A stretch of DNA of 64,000 nt from Hymenolepis diminuta (Eukaryota; Platyhelminthes; Cestoda; Cyclophyllidea; Hymenolepididae). Every line of letters begins with the position of its first letter. The first letter of the stretch is position 1. Shown piece after piece: positions 12,852 to 29,169 of this stretch. The position numbers and the translations under genes are program-made. The notes under the pieces were generated by a model. It searched no databases and was not told where the DNA came from. It saw only the letters and a list, made by a program, of their open reading frames with translations. Where the stretch lies: the NCBI GenBank assembly GCA_900708905.1, contig CAADRB010000018.1, positions 2,471,243 through 2,535,242 on the forward strand, in the 5' to 3' direction.

Positions 12852-14450
12852 AATCATTTGATTAATTGATATTTCAGAGTCACGTTAGTGGAAGATGAAA
12901 AAATTAAATTAGGTGTTCAAGATAACTTGAAAATCATTCTGAAATGCATACATCGATTAAGTTCTTTTCATTATCTATCATCACGGCTAGACTCCGACGA
13001 GACATAACTGAGGTCCATCGAAAAAAGGTTTTGTATATAAGCCTAATGTACTTATTAATAAATGCAGGAGGTGGCTTCTCTGCCACTTCCGAACTGATCT
13101 GACGACATGAGTGACTCAACTTATTCCATCTATCTGATCGATGTGGCCCTTCAACGTTATTACAAAGTGAGAATCAGGGAATCCAGAAGACTCTACTATA
13201 TCTAAGCCCCAGATTCCTCAGATCGACTACCTTTTCAATTTGGAGCTCCTTCCGACTTATCCTTCCATTTTATCATCTTACTCCTGGTATGGAAAATCTG
13301 GGTGACATGCTCTCACTTTACATCGCTGGTGTCCTCTTTTCACATAAGTTTATAGCATCCATCTACTGGACGAAAGAGACAACCAGTTAGCACATCATCC
13401 CTAGGTTTGCTATGATCTATCTGCCAATGCCTTCTCACCTCACTTTCACTTATAAAGAGTCGATGACACCAAGAATTCGCACTCCTAGTTTTCCTTTTAC
13501 GCGCACATTTCGACTGCGGTTGATGTTCAGTAATGCGAGAAATAGAATTCTTGGTAGGGTTCATTATCCGATTTCCGCCTCATAGCCGAACACCTATTTA
13601 GCATCCGTCTGATGTTGTCTTAACTAACTCTTTGCGTGTAGTTCTTTACTGAGGTTGACAGTGAAGGAAATAATCAGTGCATTGAATAAACATAATTAAT
13701 CAAGCAGCAAAATTTACTTGGAAATTCCGATATGCGGCCATGTTAGATAAATAAATGGTAAATGATGAAAGGCCTCGCGCAATTTCAACTTTGTCCTTCC
13801 CAATTAAGGAAGAAACGTCTTTGTTTGCCTGAAGAATGGAAAATAGGAAACCCAGGTATACTTGTTTCAAACTCCAAAAAAAGGCGTTTTCCAACACTCT
13901 CCTCTCTTCAATTAGAAGCTCACATTCACCTAGTGTTCCCTTGAAAAGTAACAAACATAACCGACGCGCATCGATAAGAGTCGAATCTCCGACCCTTTAA
14001 TTATTGGTACATGTTGACCATTATGCCATCAGGTGTTATGTTATGCCTTCATGCAACGTACGACCACTCTCAGTACAGCTCTTGCATTTAAACACAGTGT
14101 AAACTGAAAGATTTTCGGGAAAAAACCTTGTTTATTTAATGCGGATATTTCATTCAAGGGAATACCTCCTGTGGTCTGTTAAAACGCAAGAAAAGTGGTT
14201 CATCGAACGAGCTTAAGTCATGTAATACTTATGACAACATCCGATGTTCAAAGAAAAATAATCGATTCAATTATCGAATAACGGAAACTCCAATCCCTTA
14301 TCAAGTTATTCACCGTTAAAAACAAGAAAAAGGCTAAAACATATGACCGAAAGCAAAAATCGGTGCCTCTGCCCAGTTAGACCGAATTTTCCCCCTATTT
14401 TTCCTTCAAATTAAAGTTGACAGTTTAAAGAAGACTTGGCATCTTTCTTC
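12852..14450. other. Slightly GC-richer intergenic DNA with orphan open frames
   Basis: The region between the short ORF and the RAD54 3' end holds a degenerate C2H2-like frame on the minus strand (13340-13564: W-C-H-R-L-F, later R-R-H-W-Q-I-D-H). It also holds an 80-codon minus-strand frame (about 13700-13942) that follows an acceptor-like site and ends in a stop. Neither joins to neighbours convincingly. They could be decayed mobile-element or gene remains. Confidence 0.35.
13962..14045 (-). repeat. tRNA-like SINE head
   Basis: Minus strand: GATGGCATAATGGTCAACATG resembles an A box and GGTCGGAGATTCGACTC a B box, at tRNA-like spacing. There is no clear SINE body after it. It could be a SINE head or a very decayed tRNA pseudogene; no cloverleaf could be closed. 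Confidence 0.4.
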
Positions 14451-14456
14451 TTTATT
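14451..14456 (-). terminator. Likely polyadenylation signal of RAD54
   Basis: AATAAA on the minus strand, about 176 bp downstream of the RAD54 stop codon. Only the hexamer is evidence; other AT-rich hexamers exist nearby. Confidence 0.4.
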
Positions 14457-14631
14457 TCATGGGTAAATGCACATAAGGGGGATAAAATTCATAATCTTAA
14501 CTTATTTGATCGAGAAAGCCACAATGTTATCTAAACATGAATAGAACATAAATCACAGCTGAATGAAAGTGTACGCGTATTGAAACAAAGGGAGTGGGTG
14601 ATTGAAGCGAAAATAAAGATGGTTCCAAATA

Positions 14632-18088
<3,457 letters not shown>

Positions 18089-19868
18089 TTCTACACCGTT
18101 TCAAATGTGCCAGTCATAAATTATTCTTGTATTACTAGTGCATATGAACAAAATTATCAGAAAACAAAAATCCTGATGTCAGAGATATTCACTTGTGTCG
18201 ATGCTTAAGAAGTAGGTTGTTATACTTGGAAACTGAAATCTTTTTTGTTAGTCGATGATATAACAGATTACTATGGGTGCAACCATTAACCACGGTACAT
18301 AGATTGAGAAAATCTCTTGATCTATGTTTTCCCACATACGTTGTGTTTTTTAACAAAGGCATAACCTGCAGATTATTCAACAGTAATATTTTCATCTTTT
18401 TAACTTCTACTTGTTCACTTGTAGTCTTAAAAATGGGCACATTTTAAAAATAGTTTCACTTGCAATCTCGATTTCACCGGTGGAAATTTCCACGACGTTA
18501 TCTAACCGAATATTTTCATATAAATATAATAGAGCTTCTCGGGTAGCGTTTTGAATGCTTCATTAATGAAAATAAAATGATAATTTTTCCACTGAATCTC
18601 AAATTGTCTGGAATAAATGATATTTCCCGTTTGTAAACTGGACTCATGCTTGAATGAGGTTAATCTTTCCATCAGGCGCTGCTCTTCATAACTCTTGTCC
18701 CTACATGAGCAAAGGGGTTGGCAATGGAATAGCATATAACTGATAGTATACTAAATGTCAGCTTCTCAGGAGATAGGCACCTAGAAAACTTTTTAATATT
18801 CGCAAAGTCCATTTATTCCCGAATGAAAAATGCTGACCATTTTCTTGAATATCACAGTTATTGCTAGTCAATCTACGGAAAATAAAAGGCGTACATTATA
18901 AAGAAGTTTTCTGCGTGCGATTGTTGATCAACTAATTTAAGGCGAGGATTGTTAAATATTTATGATCAAGTTTATGGGATGAAATAATTAAATAATCTTC
19001 AAAAATGCTCGATCGAGGACAATTGTGATAAATTTTACTTTGAATAACGACCCCTACTTCATTAAATGATCACAATATTGGCCCAGAATTAATCAATTTT
19101 AAATATGTAAAGGTATCGTTGGTACAAATTCCAACTACGCTGCAGTGATCTCCGCTGTTGGAGTATACGATCGATTGGATCTAGGCTTCGAAAATCATTC
19201 ATTCATATCGTTTACCGTGTTTCCGTAATCATATGTTAATAACAATTTATAACATGGAGTTTTTTTCGAACTAGAAACATTATTACATGGGCACTGGACT
19301 AAATTTTCGTGGGAATGATTAGTATGCGCTTTTTAAATTGCTCTAGCTGTTAACCTTGAAATAGTACTTGAATAGCCAGGTGCCCGGGTTAACCCTTACC
19401 AGAATGACGTTTTTTGAGTGTCATTGATAAATATCTCCTAAATATCTCATTATCTCTCAGATACGTGTTTGGGATGATGTTAAAACTGTAGAACATTGGA
19501 CAAGAGAGAAAAAGATTTATTCCAAGAATGTTCATATCTCATAGGCAATTTTTTTAACTATTTAATAACTAATCATATCTGTCCTATTGCTTTGTAGAAT
19601 AAGCCTGGGTATTTCACAGTTGAAACCAAAAGTTTTAGTCTTAGGGCCTAAATCATTTCAGTGATATGAACCCTTATAAAGAAATTTTTACGCAAAGCAA
19701 GATTAAATTAGACTGAAAAGGATTTACTAGCAAATATGCTAAGAAAGTTTAAAGACAATTGACAAAAATTTTTGTCAATACGTTTGTTTTATTGCTTCAA
19801 ATATAGGACACTCATACTGGCTCACCTTTTCGCAACTGGTTTGGTTCTTTCGAGCCTGATTACCTTCT
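18089..19868. promoter_or_regulatory. Shared upstream region of two divergent genes
   Basis: The 1.8 kb between the RAD54 ATG (minus) and the ATG of the membrane-protein gene (plus) contains no exon-like frame that I can support. The two genes point away from each other, so it should hold both promoters. An acceptor-like site (caaatatag) at 19805 could end a 5' UTR intron of the plus-strand gene or be a trans-splice acceptor. No core promoter element is distinctive in this AT-rich sequence. Confidence 0.4.
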
Positions 19869-22800
19869 ATGTGGTTTACACAATTGGTTGTGCCTGTCAT
19901 TTTAGTACTCTGCATCTATGGTAAATCATTTAATTTACTATTATTTTTAGATGTCCAACCCAGAGGGAACCGGCCAAAGGTCCGAAATTTGCATAAAAAA
20001 CACCCAACATCGTTTTCGAAAATGAAAATGAGTTCAGGCCTGTAAGTGAATATCTATAAGTTAGTTATTATATATAATCTTTAAAAAATTAATAAATACT
20101 TATTGAAGTTTTAAAATATTTTGTATTTAACTTGTAGGTCACTGGACCGAAAGCGAGCACTACTTTCCGCCGGCGGTTTGGCTTCTATGTACATTGGTTT
20201 TAAGTTGGCATCTCATCATGACCTTTGTGAGTATTTATTTTTAGCATTAATTAATTTGAACTCTTATTTACTAATGTCTCTCTTTTTATTTTCTAGCTCG
20301 ATATACGATATGTGAAGGTCCACGTCGTGAACCTGGTCCCGATTCAGAGTCACGGGAATATCAGTACACTGTTTGTCCAAGTCATTTGCGATATTGTTGC
20401 CCTAGTGAGCTCTACAAAGGAGAGCGATGTTGTGCAGGCCGTTCATAGTAAGTTTATGCTCATTTCTGTTTTCGTTTTCTTTATTTTTTTAGACACTGCT
20501 TAGGTGCCCTGTTTTATAAAATTCCATGTTTAATCTTAATGGTCTCATTGCTTGTGGCTAAAAATGTTACGTTTTTCTTTGCCTACTTCCATTCAGTGTA
20601 TGTAAACGCTTATGTAGTCTATATTTTACTTTTTTCAGATGCGTAATTGCCACGCCCCTAGATTATTTATTGCTGATTGTCTATTCTACCTAAAAGATAG
20701 GAAAAGTATAATTATATAAGGATTATAGCATCTGGATTTAAGACTCGAAGTGATTTTGCTGTACATGGAATGTGTATTCTGTACTTTCTCCGTCCAAGAT
20801 TTTGGATTGTATTTGTAGATTTACATATAAATATTTAGGTATTAGTTCTACTAAGTGCGTTGTTTAAATTGTAATAAAATTATAATGTCTATGTCATACA
20901 TGCTTTTTGGCAAATCTGCATTAGCATACCTGCATTGCAGTGATTCAAACGAACTTTTTGTTGAATGTAAAATCATATTTATTTTCCCCTTCCCGTTTGT
21001 TTGTCTCACTTCACTTATAATTTTAAAAAATATTTGGTTAGAAAAACCATGAATATCTTTTTCTTAAGCATTTTGTTGCCTCCTTAAAAGCAACTTGAAA
21101 AACATGACAATTTCGTAACAGCAAATTTTCATTTATAGTGTTTCCAAACCAAAACTTCATTTACTGAGCTTAGGTATTTTATTTGATCACTTCTATTTAT
21201 GAGTGTAAAACTATTATTTAATTTTTATATTGGTCATGCAACGATGTTTGATTGATGAAACATTCTTGGAAGTGACAAATAATCATTATTAAAGTATTAT
21301 TCGTCCTGTTTCTTTTCAGTTATACCTATTCGCCATCTCGTGGTAAAGTAATCGGTTCTCTCTTCGGCACGCTCATGGTGATATTGAACATTGGCCTGGT
21401 AGTGTACTTCTGTTGTCTTCGACGTCGTTCGAAAGCAGCTGATGCGGCGGCATACCATGACCCTGATGAGGTCTACAGTCTTCCCACGCCTCATCATCAA
21501 TTTACACCTACTGGTACTGCTGTCACAATTGGCGGTTATACCCCCGCGATTGATCCCCAAGTACATACCTATCCAGTTCCTGTTGGACCATATCCTAGCT
21601 ACTATCCCGTAAGTAATCAACCTAAGATATTAATATTTCCGTTGTTAGACATTCGATTTGGTGTATTTATTTAATATACTCCATGGGTTTAGCTTATATA
21701 TCTAAATGATCGAAAAATGGCCACTTGTTACTCATATTGAAGTGCGCATTTGGACAGGAAGGTGTACAGTTTTCAAAGTTACATTTTCAGTGGAGGGGAA
21801 ACATTTTGCTCTTGAAAAGTGTTTCTTATCCTTTTGTTTTTAGGACTTTGCGAAGTTAGAGATATTTATTTCGTTTGGAGGTTCGTTCTCAAGAGGGATA
21901 AGTTTACTGAATACCAGTTTTCATGGAGGAATATTTGTCCTCATTGGCGTATTTCACAACTCGGGTGTAATTTATTTGACATTCAAGGAAAGTGTACGCC
22001 TCAAATTTTACAAGTTTAGAAATACAGTTGTGGCATCATTCATCCTTTCATATTTACAGAGCGTTTAGGTGTTATGAGATTGTACGAAGGCAAATTTTAT
22101 TTCTTTTTATCAGAGATACGCAAAGATGTCATCATTCGACCCAAGGTTAGTATTAAACAACTCCTTTGTTCCGTGAGCTTGAGATATAAATAATGCACCT
22201 AATCAGACTAGCAGTTGCATAGTTCTTATTTTTGTAAATTGGGAGAGAATATCTTTCATGAGTATCGTTTAGGTTCGAAGTTTTATATTATTAATTGCGA
22301 CTGTATTATACGACCCATCATGCTTTCTCCAAACTTGCATTAGCATGTCTTTTTGACAAAATTTTCCAGTAATTTAGTTGCACTAGATTTCATTTAAACA
22401 AAAAACAGAATTTCAATTTCTACCCCTCTCATTTCATGTTCTTCTTTCTTGTAAGTGGTGACATTTGAGTAGGGGTTATAAATGTTAACTGTAGGGCCAA
22501 TTAACTGGTGCTTGCTAAATTATTTACCCAAATAGGGCGATAAAAAATACATTGAGCAAGCTTAGGTGCCACTTTTCTTTAATCGGAACTGAGTAGGTAA
22601 CGAGTGAAATCCAATGATCATATTCTATCTCCTTTGTCAGAAGTAAACCTTGAAGTTGTATATCCAATTGTTCGACTATACTATCCATATTAGTTTCATA
22701 AATGAGTGGATGGTCATTAAAAATTATGTATACAAATGAGTTTACCTGTTAAATTTAATAGTGTAGCTGTGTTCCTCTTGGTTTCAATACACAATCAGTA

Positions 22801-24399
22801 GGGAAAGGATAGAAAGTAACCTGTTCATAACATGGATGGTATGCAAGTAATAACAGTTGCATGTTTTCCAAGTCAGAGACCAAGGGTTCGATGCTGCCAA
22901 CCGGTGTACACCCGGGGATTGAAGTGATTAACCCTAATGGTTAAGTGCGGCTAATAAAGGCGGTAGAGTTCGATTTTCTTATCATGGAGGATAATTGATG
23001 CTATTCTTTTACCCAATATGAGTGTTGGAAAATGTTATCCTAAATAAGTTTAGGAGTTATCTAGTTTATTGATCATTAAAATTCACATTTGAGGTACGAG
23101 TTAGGGAGGAGTATATATAAAGATTTCCATCCTCAAGATTAGTACTGGTTTTAGTAAGCGACTTATTTGTATTTCTCCTTCCTCGCTCTCTGGTTAGTTA
23201 ATTAGTCAATGCGCCATGTACTGACGTATAAAAAGGCCATCATTTCGAAGCAGGATGAAATGATTGTCATGGTTATTTGGATATTAGCAGTACGCCACAG
23301 TACGGAGTTTTATACTTTAATCGCTTAAAGGCGTGTTCTTTATTGGCAGGCCTAGATTTTGATAGAGAGCAAAGTAAAGACACGAGTATTTTCGCAAAGC
23401 GAAATTGCGTGTCAGGTTGTAATCTGTTGCAATTTTCATGTCCTAATATCCGCTCTCCTTAAGAGTTATATCCATTAACTGCAATGTGGCTAATTGTTTG
23501 ATTGCATGAGTAATTCTCCCGCTTTTGCAATCCGTCCGTCATGTACCTAAGCAATCTCTGATTTCCTTTTATCTCTGTTATAGTATTAGGCTGAAATTTA
23601 GGCTGTCCGACGACTGTGACCTTGCATTTTGGTTTATTTAAACTGAAAGTGCATTTAGGATAAGCAGGCTTTTAAGGATATTTCCTGAAATCAGAGACTA
23701 AACAATAATCTGACGCTCAGCTTATATTTGCATAATTGATATTTGAGTATTTCTGTGTCAGCATTTTGACATAAATAATATAACTAATGATTACGCCTTC
23801 TCCTTGTTTAGCGTGTTTAATAAAAAGAAGTCGAATAATAACTTCTTTTCCTTAGTAAACTATTCTTTAGACTGAGAGATAACTAGGTTTACTAATTAAC
23901 CATTCTACAACGGTCCAACGTGAACACTAATGTGTACAATTAAATTTGAGAATCGTTTCTGAATGCTGGGTGTCAGATTTTCCAAATTCTCTTTGTTTGT
24001 ATTGTAGTAAACACGTATTTCAGCAAACTTGTTTTTGTTGGTTTAATAGCAAAAAAAGGTTAATTTCGAACTGCACTAGTTTAAAAGATTAGGTGGTGGT
24101 ATGCCTCCCATCTTTATAGCTACGGGTCAGTTAGCGTACCATGAGATTTGCAGTTAATACAACTTATTGGTTGATATTGATTGCTAATTCATCTTCTCCC
24201 ATCTTTTCAGGAAAATCCACCACCTTCATATTTCGCTTCGACGGGAGGTACTCAACCGCCTCCTTATCCAGATGTCATCTCCCCAAATCAGCCATCATGT
24301 CCACCAATACCACCTACGGATAATACATCAGCTCCTCCTTATCCCACTACTTCTACTCTACCCTCTTCTCTTCCTATTGGCTCAGGATGGCGTGCATAA
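19869..24399 (+). CDS. Type I membrane protein, Shisa/WBP1/VOPP1-like, with PPxY motifs
   Basis: Exons 19869-19920, 19951-20041, 20138-20226, 20297-20447, 21320-21608, 24211-24399; all GT-AG and in phase, giving 286 residues. The start was chosen because MWFTQLVVPVILVLCIYDV makes a good signal peptide and the frame stays open. The later ATGs at 20022 and 20028 are alternatives. The ectodomain has Cys at about 83, 104, 111-112 and 122-123 (C-x6-CC-x9-CC). The membrane segment is at about 139-160 (IGSLFGTLMVILNIGLVVYF), followed by CC-L-RRR. The tail is rich in Pro and Tyr, with PPSY at 228-231 and PPPY at 240-243, which are WW-domain ligands. Paired Cys, one membrane pass and PPxY tail are the Shisa/WBP1/VOPP1 plan; these proteins act in endo-lysosomal or ER trafficking and recruit NEDD4-type ligases. 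The exact orthologue is not settled. A moderately hydrophobic stretch at 55-72 is odd for the ectodomain. The first intron is 30 nt and the last 2.6 kb. Confidence 0.8.
21609..24210 (+). other. Large last intron of the Shisa/VOPP1-like gene
   Basis: A 2.6 kb intron from donor GTAAGT at 21609 to acceptor atcttttcag at 24210. It carries one SINE copy (22850-23035). Open frames inside it (for example 21819-22019 and 23277-23462) have no matching splice sites and are not called. Confidence 0.7.
22850..23035 (+). repeat. tRNA-derived SINE copy inside an intron
   Basis: AAGGGTTCGATGCTGCCAAC is the B box, GGTGTACACCCGGGGATTGA the junction and GGCTAATAAAGGCGGTAGAG the body. The tail reads TTACCCAATATGAGTGTTGG. 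All blocks occur in the same order in other copies. It lies in the same orientation as the host gene. Confidence 0.7.
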
Positions 24400-27050
24400 C
24401 CACCAACGATAAATTCTAACGCCATTCATCGAATCTTCATCTTATTTCTTCCCAATTTTATTCCTCAAGTGAGAGCAGACATCATAAACGGGTGTTGTTA
24501 TGTTTGTAATATTTTGGATCGTATTTAGAACAACGCAATACATCTTGGAGAGATCATATTTTATTATGGTGTTAAGTTGCAATTATAGGAGTACAGAGAC
24601 GTCCATTTATGATAACTTGTTACATTAATGGGAAACCAGAGCCTACGTCCACGACTTTGATCTTATTTTTATAAAAAACGATCATTCATTATTGTACAAC
24701 CTATTGCAGTTAGAAAGTTTGGGTATTAAAATCAGTGAAGTCTTGATTAGTTTACGATTATTGAAACCTATCAGTCCATTTTTGGTAAACATATTTACTG
24801 ATCTTTGCGTTGTACTTTTTCTCTTTTCAATGTGTTTATTCACTAGAATCAAATGTTGTCAGATTGTATCTAATGGATGATTTTCCTCTGTTTGACTTCC
24901 AAACATTCTTTTCAGTATTCGTTCTTCTCAGCTACCTCTTAAATACTATGCCTTTTATTTGTAAAGTTGGTATAAATATTATACTGAAGGATGTCTCCCT
25001 ATGGGTTTCCAAAATTTTCATTTAGGTCATTACTAATCCCTAGGACATAAGTATCTCGACCTCATGGTGGCGTTTGAAGTGTTTGACCCTGTTAGAACCT
25101 CAAGACTTTTACCAAGTTCACAGTATTAGTACGGTTCTCTCTCCTCTCTCGTACTTTTCCTCTCTGTTTCAATCCCTCTCAGTTCTCTCTCNCCCCTCCT
25201 CCCTCGTATTTTAACCGGTGTTATTACAATAGACTTTGGTCGGCACTCAAATCTTTGTGTTCTGCTTAACTTGGTATTGGTTGTCTACTGTCTAGCTGCT
25301 ATTAGCCTTAACTTCTAGTTTAGCGACACCGATTCTTGTTACCCCAACGGTGCTATTCAGACAAGGTGGCTATAATATTATTATTGCTATTGTTTATATT
25401 TGCTTCATTACTCAGCTTAGAAGATTAGGCACTCTTATTTTTATTGCTTTCTCAAAAGTTGCTCTGAAGAAAAAAGAGGTTTTGTTTTTTGTAAGGCATA
25501 TACATGCGGAAACTCAGTACTTTAATTTTTTGTACGTAGCATCTAAGTAACGATGATTACATCGAGAATTCATGTGTTAATTTTTGTTAGCCCTTTAATT
25601 CACTATTTTTGCTCGTGTAATCTTGAGGTGGAGTTTTATATTTTTTAATACTGAATTTGACCTTGTTGGATGTCCCGTTTTTGATGGATTGGCCAGCTAG
25701 TCCCTAACTCTTTATATAACTTTTCCATCGTTACGACACTTTTTATGAATTGCTTCGTAAAGTTAGAGATAAGAAAGAATGGCTTTTCCCACATAATCGG
25801 TTCTTACTCTAATGAACGATAGATGCGAAATTTTGTCTACTGATCTATATAGGAGTTTTAATAACATTAGGCTAAGTGTGTGTTAGCTTTTAACAAATAA
25901 GTGTTATAGAACTACATGGTTCAATTTTGGAATCAAGCAGAATCGCATGAATGGATAGCCAACATGAAACATTTTAATGTTTCCCGATGGGAATATTCTG
26001 AAATACACAAGAAGATAATTACGCTCTCAGTTGTGTAATCATTGATTAAAAGGGGAAAATATGTTATGTTTTATATTACTTGGTTGAAACAATCTGAAAC
26101 AAATCGTAACTTCCATTAAAAACTGGTGAATCAATGTTGAATGCAAGAAGATTCCTGTAAAAGTTATTCAGTGATCCTGATAAGGTTTTTTTAAATATGT
26201 ATTTAATATCTGAGTTTTCTTCGTATACGGTAATTTTATCCGCAGTTGTTTAATAATATCTCTAAAAAAGTAAATCATTCCTTTGATTCATCTTGTGATC
26301 TCCGGTCCAGATTGCTTATATGTCTCAGGTAATTATTGATTACATTAATACGAAACCTCACTGAGAATACATTAATTGAATTATAGTATTTAGGTCTAAG
26401 TTTCAGAATGATTGTTTTTACCAAAATATTTCCCGATAAATTTTTCAGGAAACTTGTCATCTCCGTAATGGTTAGCGAACTGTCGAATAATTTACGATAT
26501 CTTATAGTATAAGAGCTGTTACGTGTGTTAGCTGGTTGTAGAATACTGGTATTTTCTCATTTTATTTTTATGTATTAGTTCTTGTAACATCCCCTTTTGT
26601 GTTAATGAAATAGTCAAATATTTTTGGGAAGTTTTTTGCTATTGTAGATATAGTCGCTCTCAAAATAAATCCCTGTTCGAAGTACTTCAAGCTCAATTTC
26701 GACTTCAGTTTAAAATCAATTTTGGACTCTAAGAAGACATTTTTAGTATTCAGGTACATTACAAAGCACTATTCCGAAAATAAAAGGACCAAATATAACT
26801 TAATTAGCTGATTTATCTAGTTACTTATAATTAATCGGCTTATATAAGTATTATAAGGTTTAAATGCACCATAAACTCCTGTGTATGCGTCGTTGGGGTA
26901 TCAGTAAAAGCGACCGTCTGTCGGGTCGGAGGCCGTAATGTAAAGACCCATTGAAGAACACATTGATTAGATCACATCTTGGTACATTTTTACAAGTTAC
27001 AGTGATTTAGATAGATAGGCAAAATTGATTGTCTAGTCTTCATGGTTCAG
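24400..27050. other. Intergenic, AT-rich, with a CT-rich tract
   Basis: The 3' UTR of the upstream gene probably occupies the first part, but no consensus AATAAA stands out. No gene is supported. A pyrimidine-rich low-complexity tract (25134-25210) includes the only ambiguous base of the window. Confidence 0.5.
25134..25210. repeat. CT-rich low-complexity tract with an N
   Basis: Dense CTCTCT and CCCTCC runs, with one undetermined base at 25192. This is simple sequence; the N marks uncertain assembly or base calling here. Confidence 0.8.
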
Positions 27051-27054
27051 AGGG

Positions 27055-27250
27055 TTCACCAATCGGTTAGACACCGAAGACTCGGATACCACAGAGGTCA
27101 TGATTTCCATACAGTTTGGCACACGGTCATTGAACGTAACTATTCATATTGATTAAAATTGGCCAAGAGAGGAATAGCAAAACTTTTTGCACCAGAGAGG
27201 TTACGGTATGCTGCTTGACTACTCTTCGGTGAGCTTGGGGCTTATTCAAG
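27055..27250 (+). repeat. tRNA-derived SINE copy (degenerate)
   Basis: CAATCGGTTAGACACCGAAG resembles the A-box region and GGTCATGATTTCC the B box (compare GGTTCGATTCC). The tail GGTTACGGTATGCTGCTTGA with TCTTCGGTGAGCTTGG parallels GGTTCCATGATGCTACTTCT with CCCAAGGTGGCTATTG in the copy at 63.2 kb. Confidence 0.5.
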
Positions 27251-28699
27251 TCCGAAATGGGCAGAGTTGGAGTAAATTTATCTATCTGCTAGTTATGTGA
27301 TTTTACCCGTTGTATTTGAAATCAATCATTGTGAGACACGATTTGGAATTTTATAATTAATTCCTGCCTAACTTGCACTTTTATTCTTTATGGAAAGGTT
27401 AAGAAAGCAAGCTTAGATTTCTAAAGGCATAAGATTAATAATAGAGAGTTTTATTTGTTGGAGCTGATTATCACTTTTTTATATTTTCTAGATGAACGCT
27501 TTGGCAAATGTGACAGTGCTAAAAAGACTAAAACCGGCATCCCAAATGCTGAATGATCGAATCATATTTTCCTACGACCTACTATATACATTTCTTACCT
27601 TATCTTATCATATCACCCATCTCTACATCAAAATTTTATCGAATAAATGTTAAGTGTCTTGTTACAGTTTTGTTATTCATACATACCACTGCATAAAACT
27701 CACTATGCTTTCTTAAAATAATTATATGTAAATGTTTGAACTTGACGTTTAAATGATAAATAGTTCGATCATTTATTGATTTTTCTAACGCTTGGCAGCT
27801 AATATGCTCTATGTAAAATAAATATTTATGGGTGGAATGCATAAATACAGAAACTGAGAAAATTTTAGAGAGATATTTTATTAGTTGCGAGATGTCTGAG
27901 CTGCATAACTGAGTAAACCTGAACGAAAATTACCAGTGCTAAAAAGTTCCTGAACATATCACATTCCAATACCATTTCCTTCAGAATTTCCACAGTGAAG
28001 TAAGTAATAACCACCTTGACAGAATTTTAATCAGCGAGGTTATGAATCAACAATGCAAATTTTTACGATCTACAAACAGGACGTCCACTTTTCCTGATAG
28101 AGAACAGAGAGAACTCCTGCAAGTTAGTTGACACAAGACCAATTTTACTATGACCTTGAAACACGCAAACGGACCAATAATATAAATATAAAGGAAATAT
28201 AGTAGGCAAAATAAAAATGCCACTTTCTCGAATGAAAATGTTTAATAATATGTTTTTTTCATATAATATAATATTTCCGTCTTGTCACAAACACTGTTTG
28301 AAAACTTCGAAAATATTAAGACAGCTACCTTCGACATATGGATAATCTAGTGCTGTCCTCTACACGAAAGGTTTTCTACCGAGATTTATACATAGCACTA
28401 GTTGTGATTAGGGTCCCTTTTTGCTACATATAAGAAAATGATATTTTTCCCAAAATAATTCATACGTGTAGGATTCTTTATTTTCTATCTTTTAATTCCT
28501 GCTTCCTTAAATTCCCTTTTATTCGGACGAATTTTTTTACATTAGGGTCATAAAAGGCGCATAATATAAATTAACCTCTTGATACGCAAGCGTGCGTCTT
28601 ATGTTGATATATTGGTTTGGATTGTTTTGTATTGTGGCTTTGTAGGGTCGTATTTGTAACTGGTGTAATGTCTTAAATAATCTAAAAGTCGGTTTCGGT

Positions 28700-28890
28700 A
28701 TCCTACAAAGAAGAGCGGATTATTACAGTTTGTATTTCCATAATTACTCTTTATTCCCATTCTCTATGACAATAATTCGGTTTTTTGTCCTCCTTGACAT
28801 CTCTATGACTCAAAACCCCTATCTGTCATGTCTAAATCCCCATTTCTATAACTGTCCGGTTTCACTTAAAAGTACATCTCACTCATGTTC
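28700..28890 (-). repeat. Dispersed repeat (partner at 37085-37215), possibly from a transposon
   Basis: Minus strand: TTTAGACATGACAGATAGGG followed by GTTTTGAGTCATAG matches TCTAGACATGACAGATAGGG and GTTTGAGTCACAG at 37.1 kb almost base for base. The match continues more weakly for about 70 bp (ACAAAAAA, then AGAATG, then AAAGAG, AATT, TGGAAA). In one frame both copies encode a similar peptide (LDMTDRG, KK, then E-R and ILE/IME), suggesting a decayed coding element. The family is unknown to me. Confidence 0.55.
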
Positions 28891-29169
28891 TCACGCGCGT
28901 CCTTGATTAAGTGAGTCATATAAATTGTCTTTGTATTCCCGCCCAAATATGCACTCTCGTTTATCAGTTACCGGCTCCAACGCTTCCCTCTCGCCTCCAC
29001 TTTTACTCAGGTCTCTCTTATTCCCTTGAATCCTCATTGTAGTTTGATCAATACATTTTGGCCTAGTCGTCTCTTGGCGTTCTGTTGCTGTTCCTCTTTT
29101 TAGCTGACAGCCGCTAGTTGTTACCCTGACTTCAATAATATCATGGAATTTCAGGACTTCAATGATCAT
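28891..29169 (-). other. Orphan open frame of 92 codons next to a dispersed repeat
   Basis: An ATG-started frame (MIIEVLKFHDIIEVRV...) rich in charged residues, ending in a stop 5' of the repeat at 28700-28890. It is more GC-rich than its surroundings. It has no recognised domain and no signal peptide. Its position suggests a remnant of the same mobile element rather than a host gene; that is inference. Confidence 0.25.

Noticed and set aside
13971..14036. Possible tRNA gene on the minus strand
   Set aside because: A- and B-box-like motifs are present but acceptor and anticodon stems could not be paired, so it is listed only as a SINE-like head.
20022..20041. ATG at 20022 as start of the Shisa/VOPP1-like protein
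   Set aside because: The frame is open upstream through a 30-nt intron to an ATG at 19869 that gives a proper signal peptide and keeps phase.
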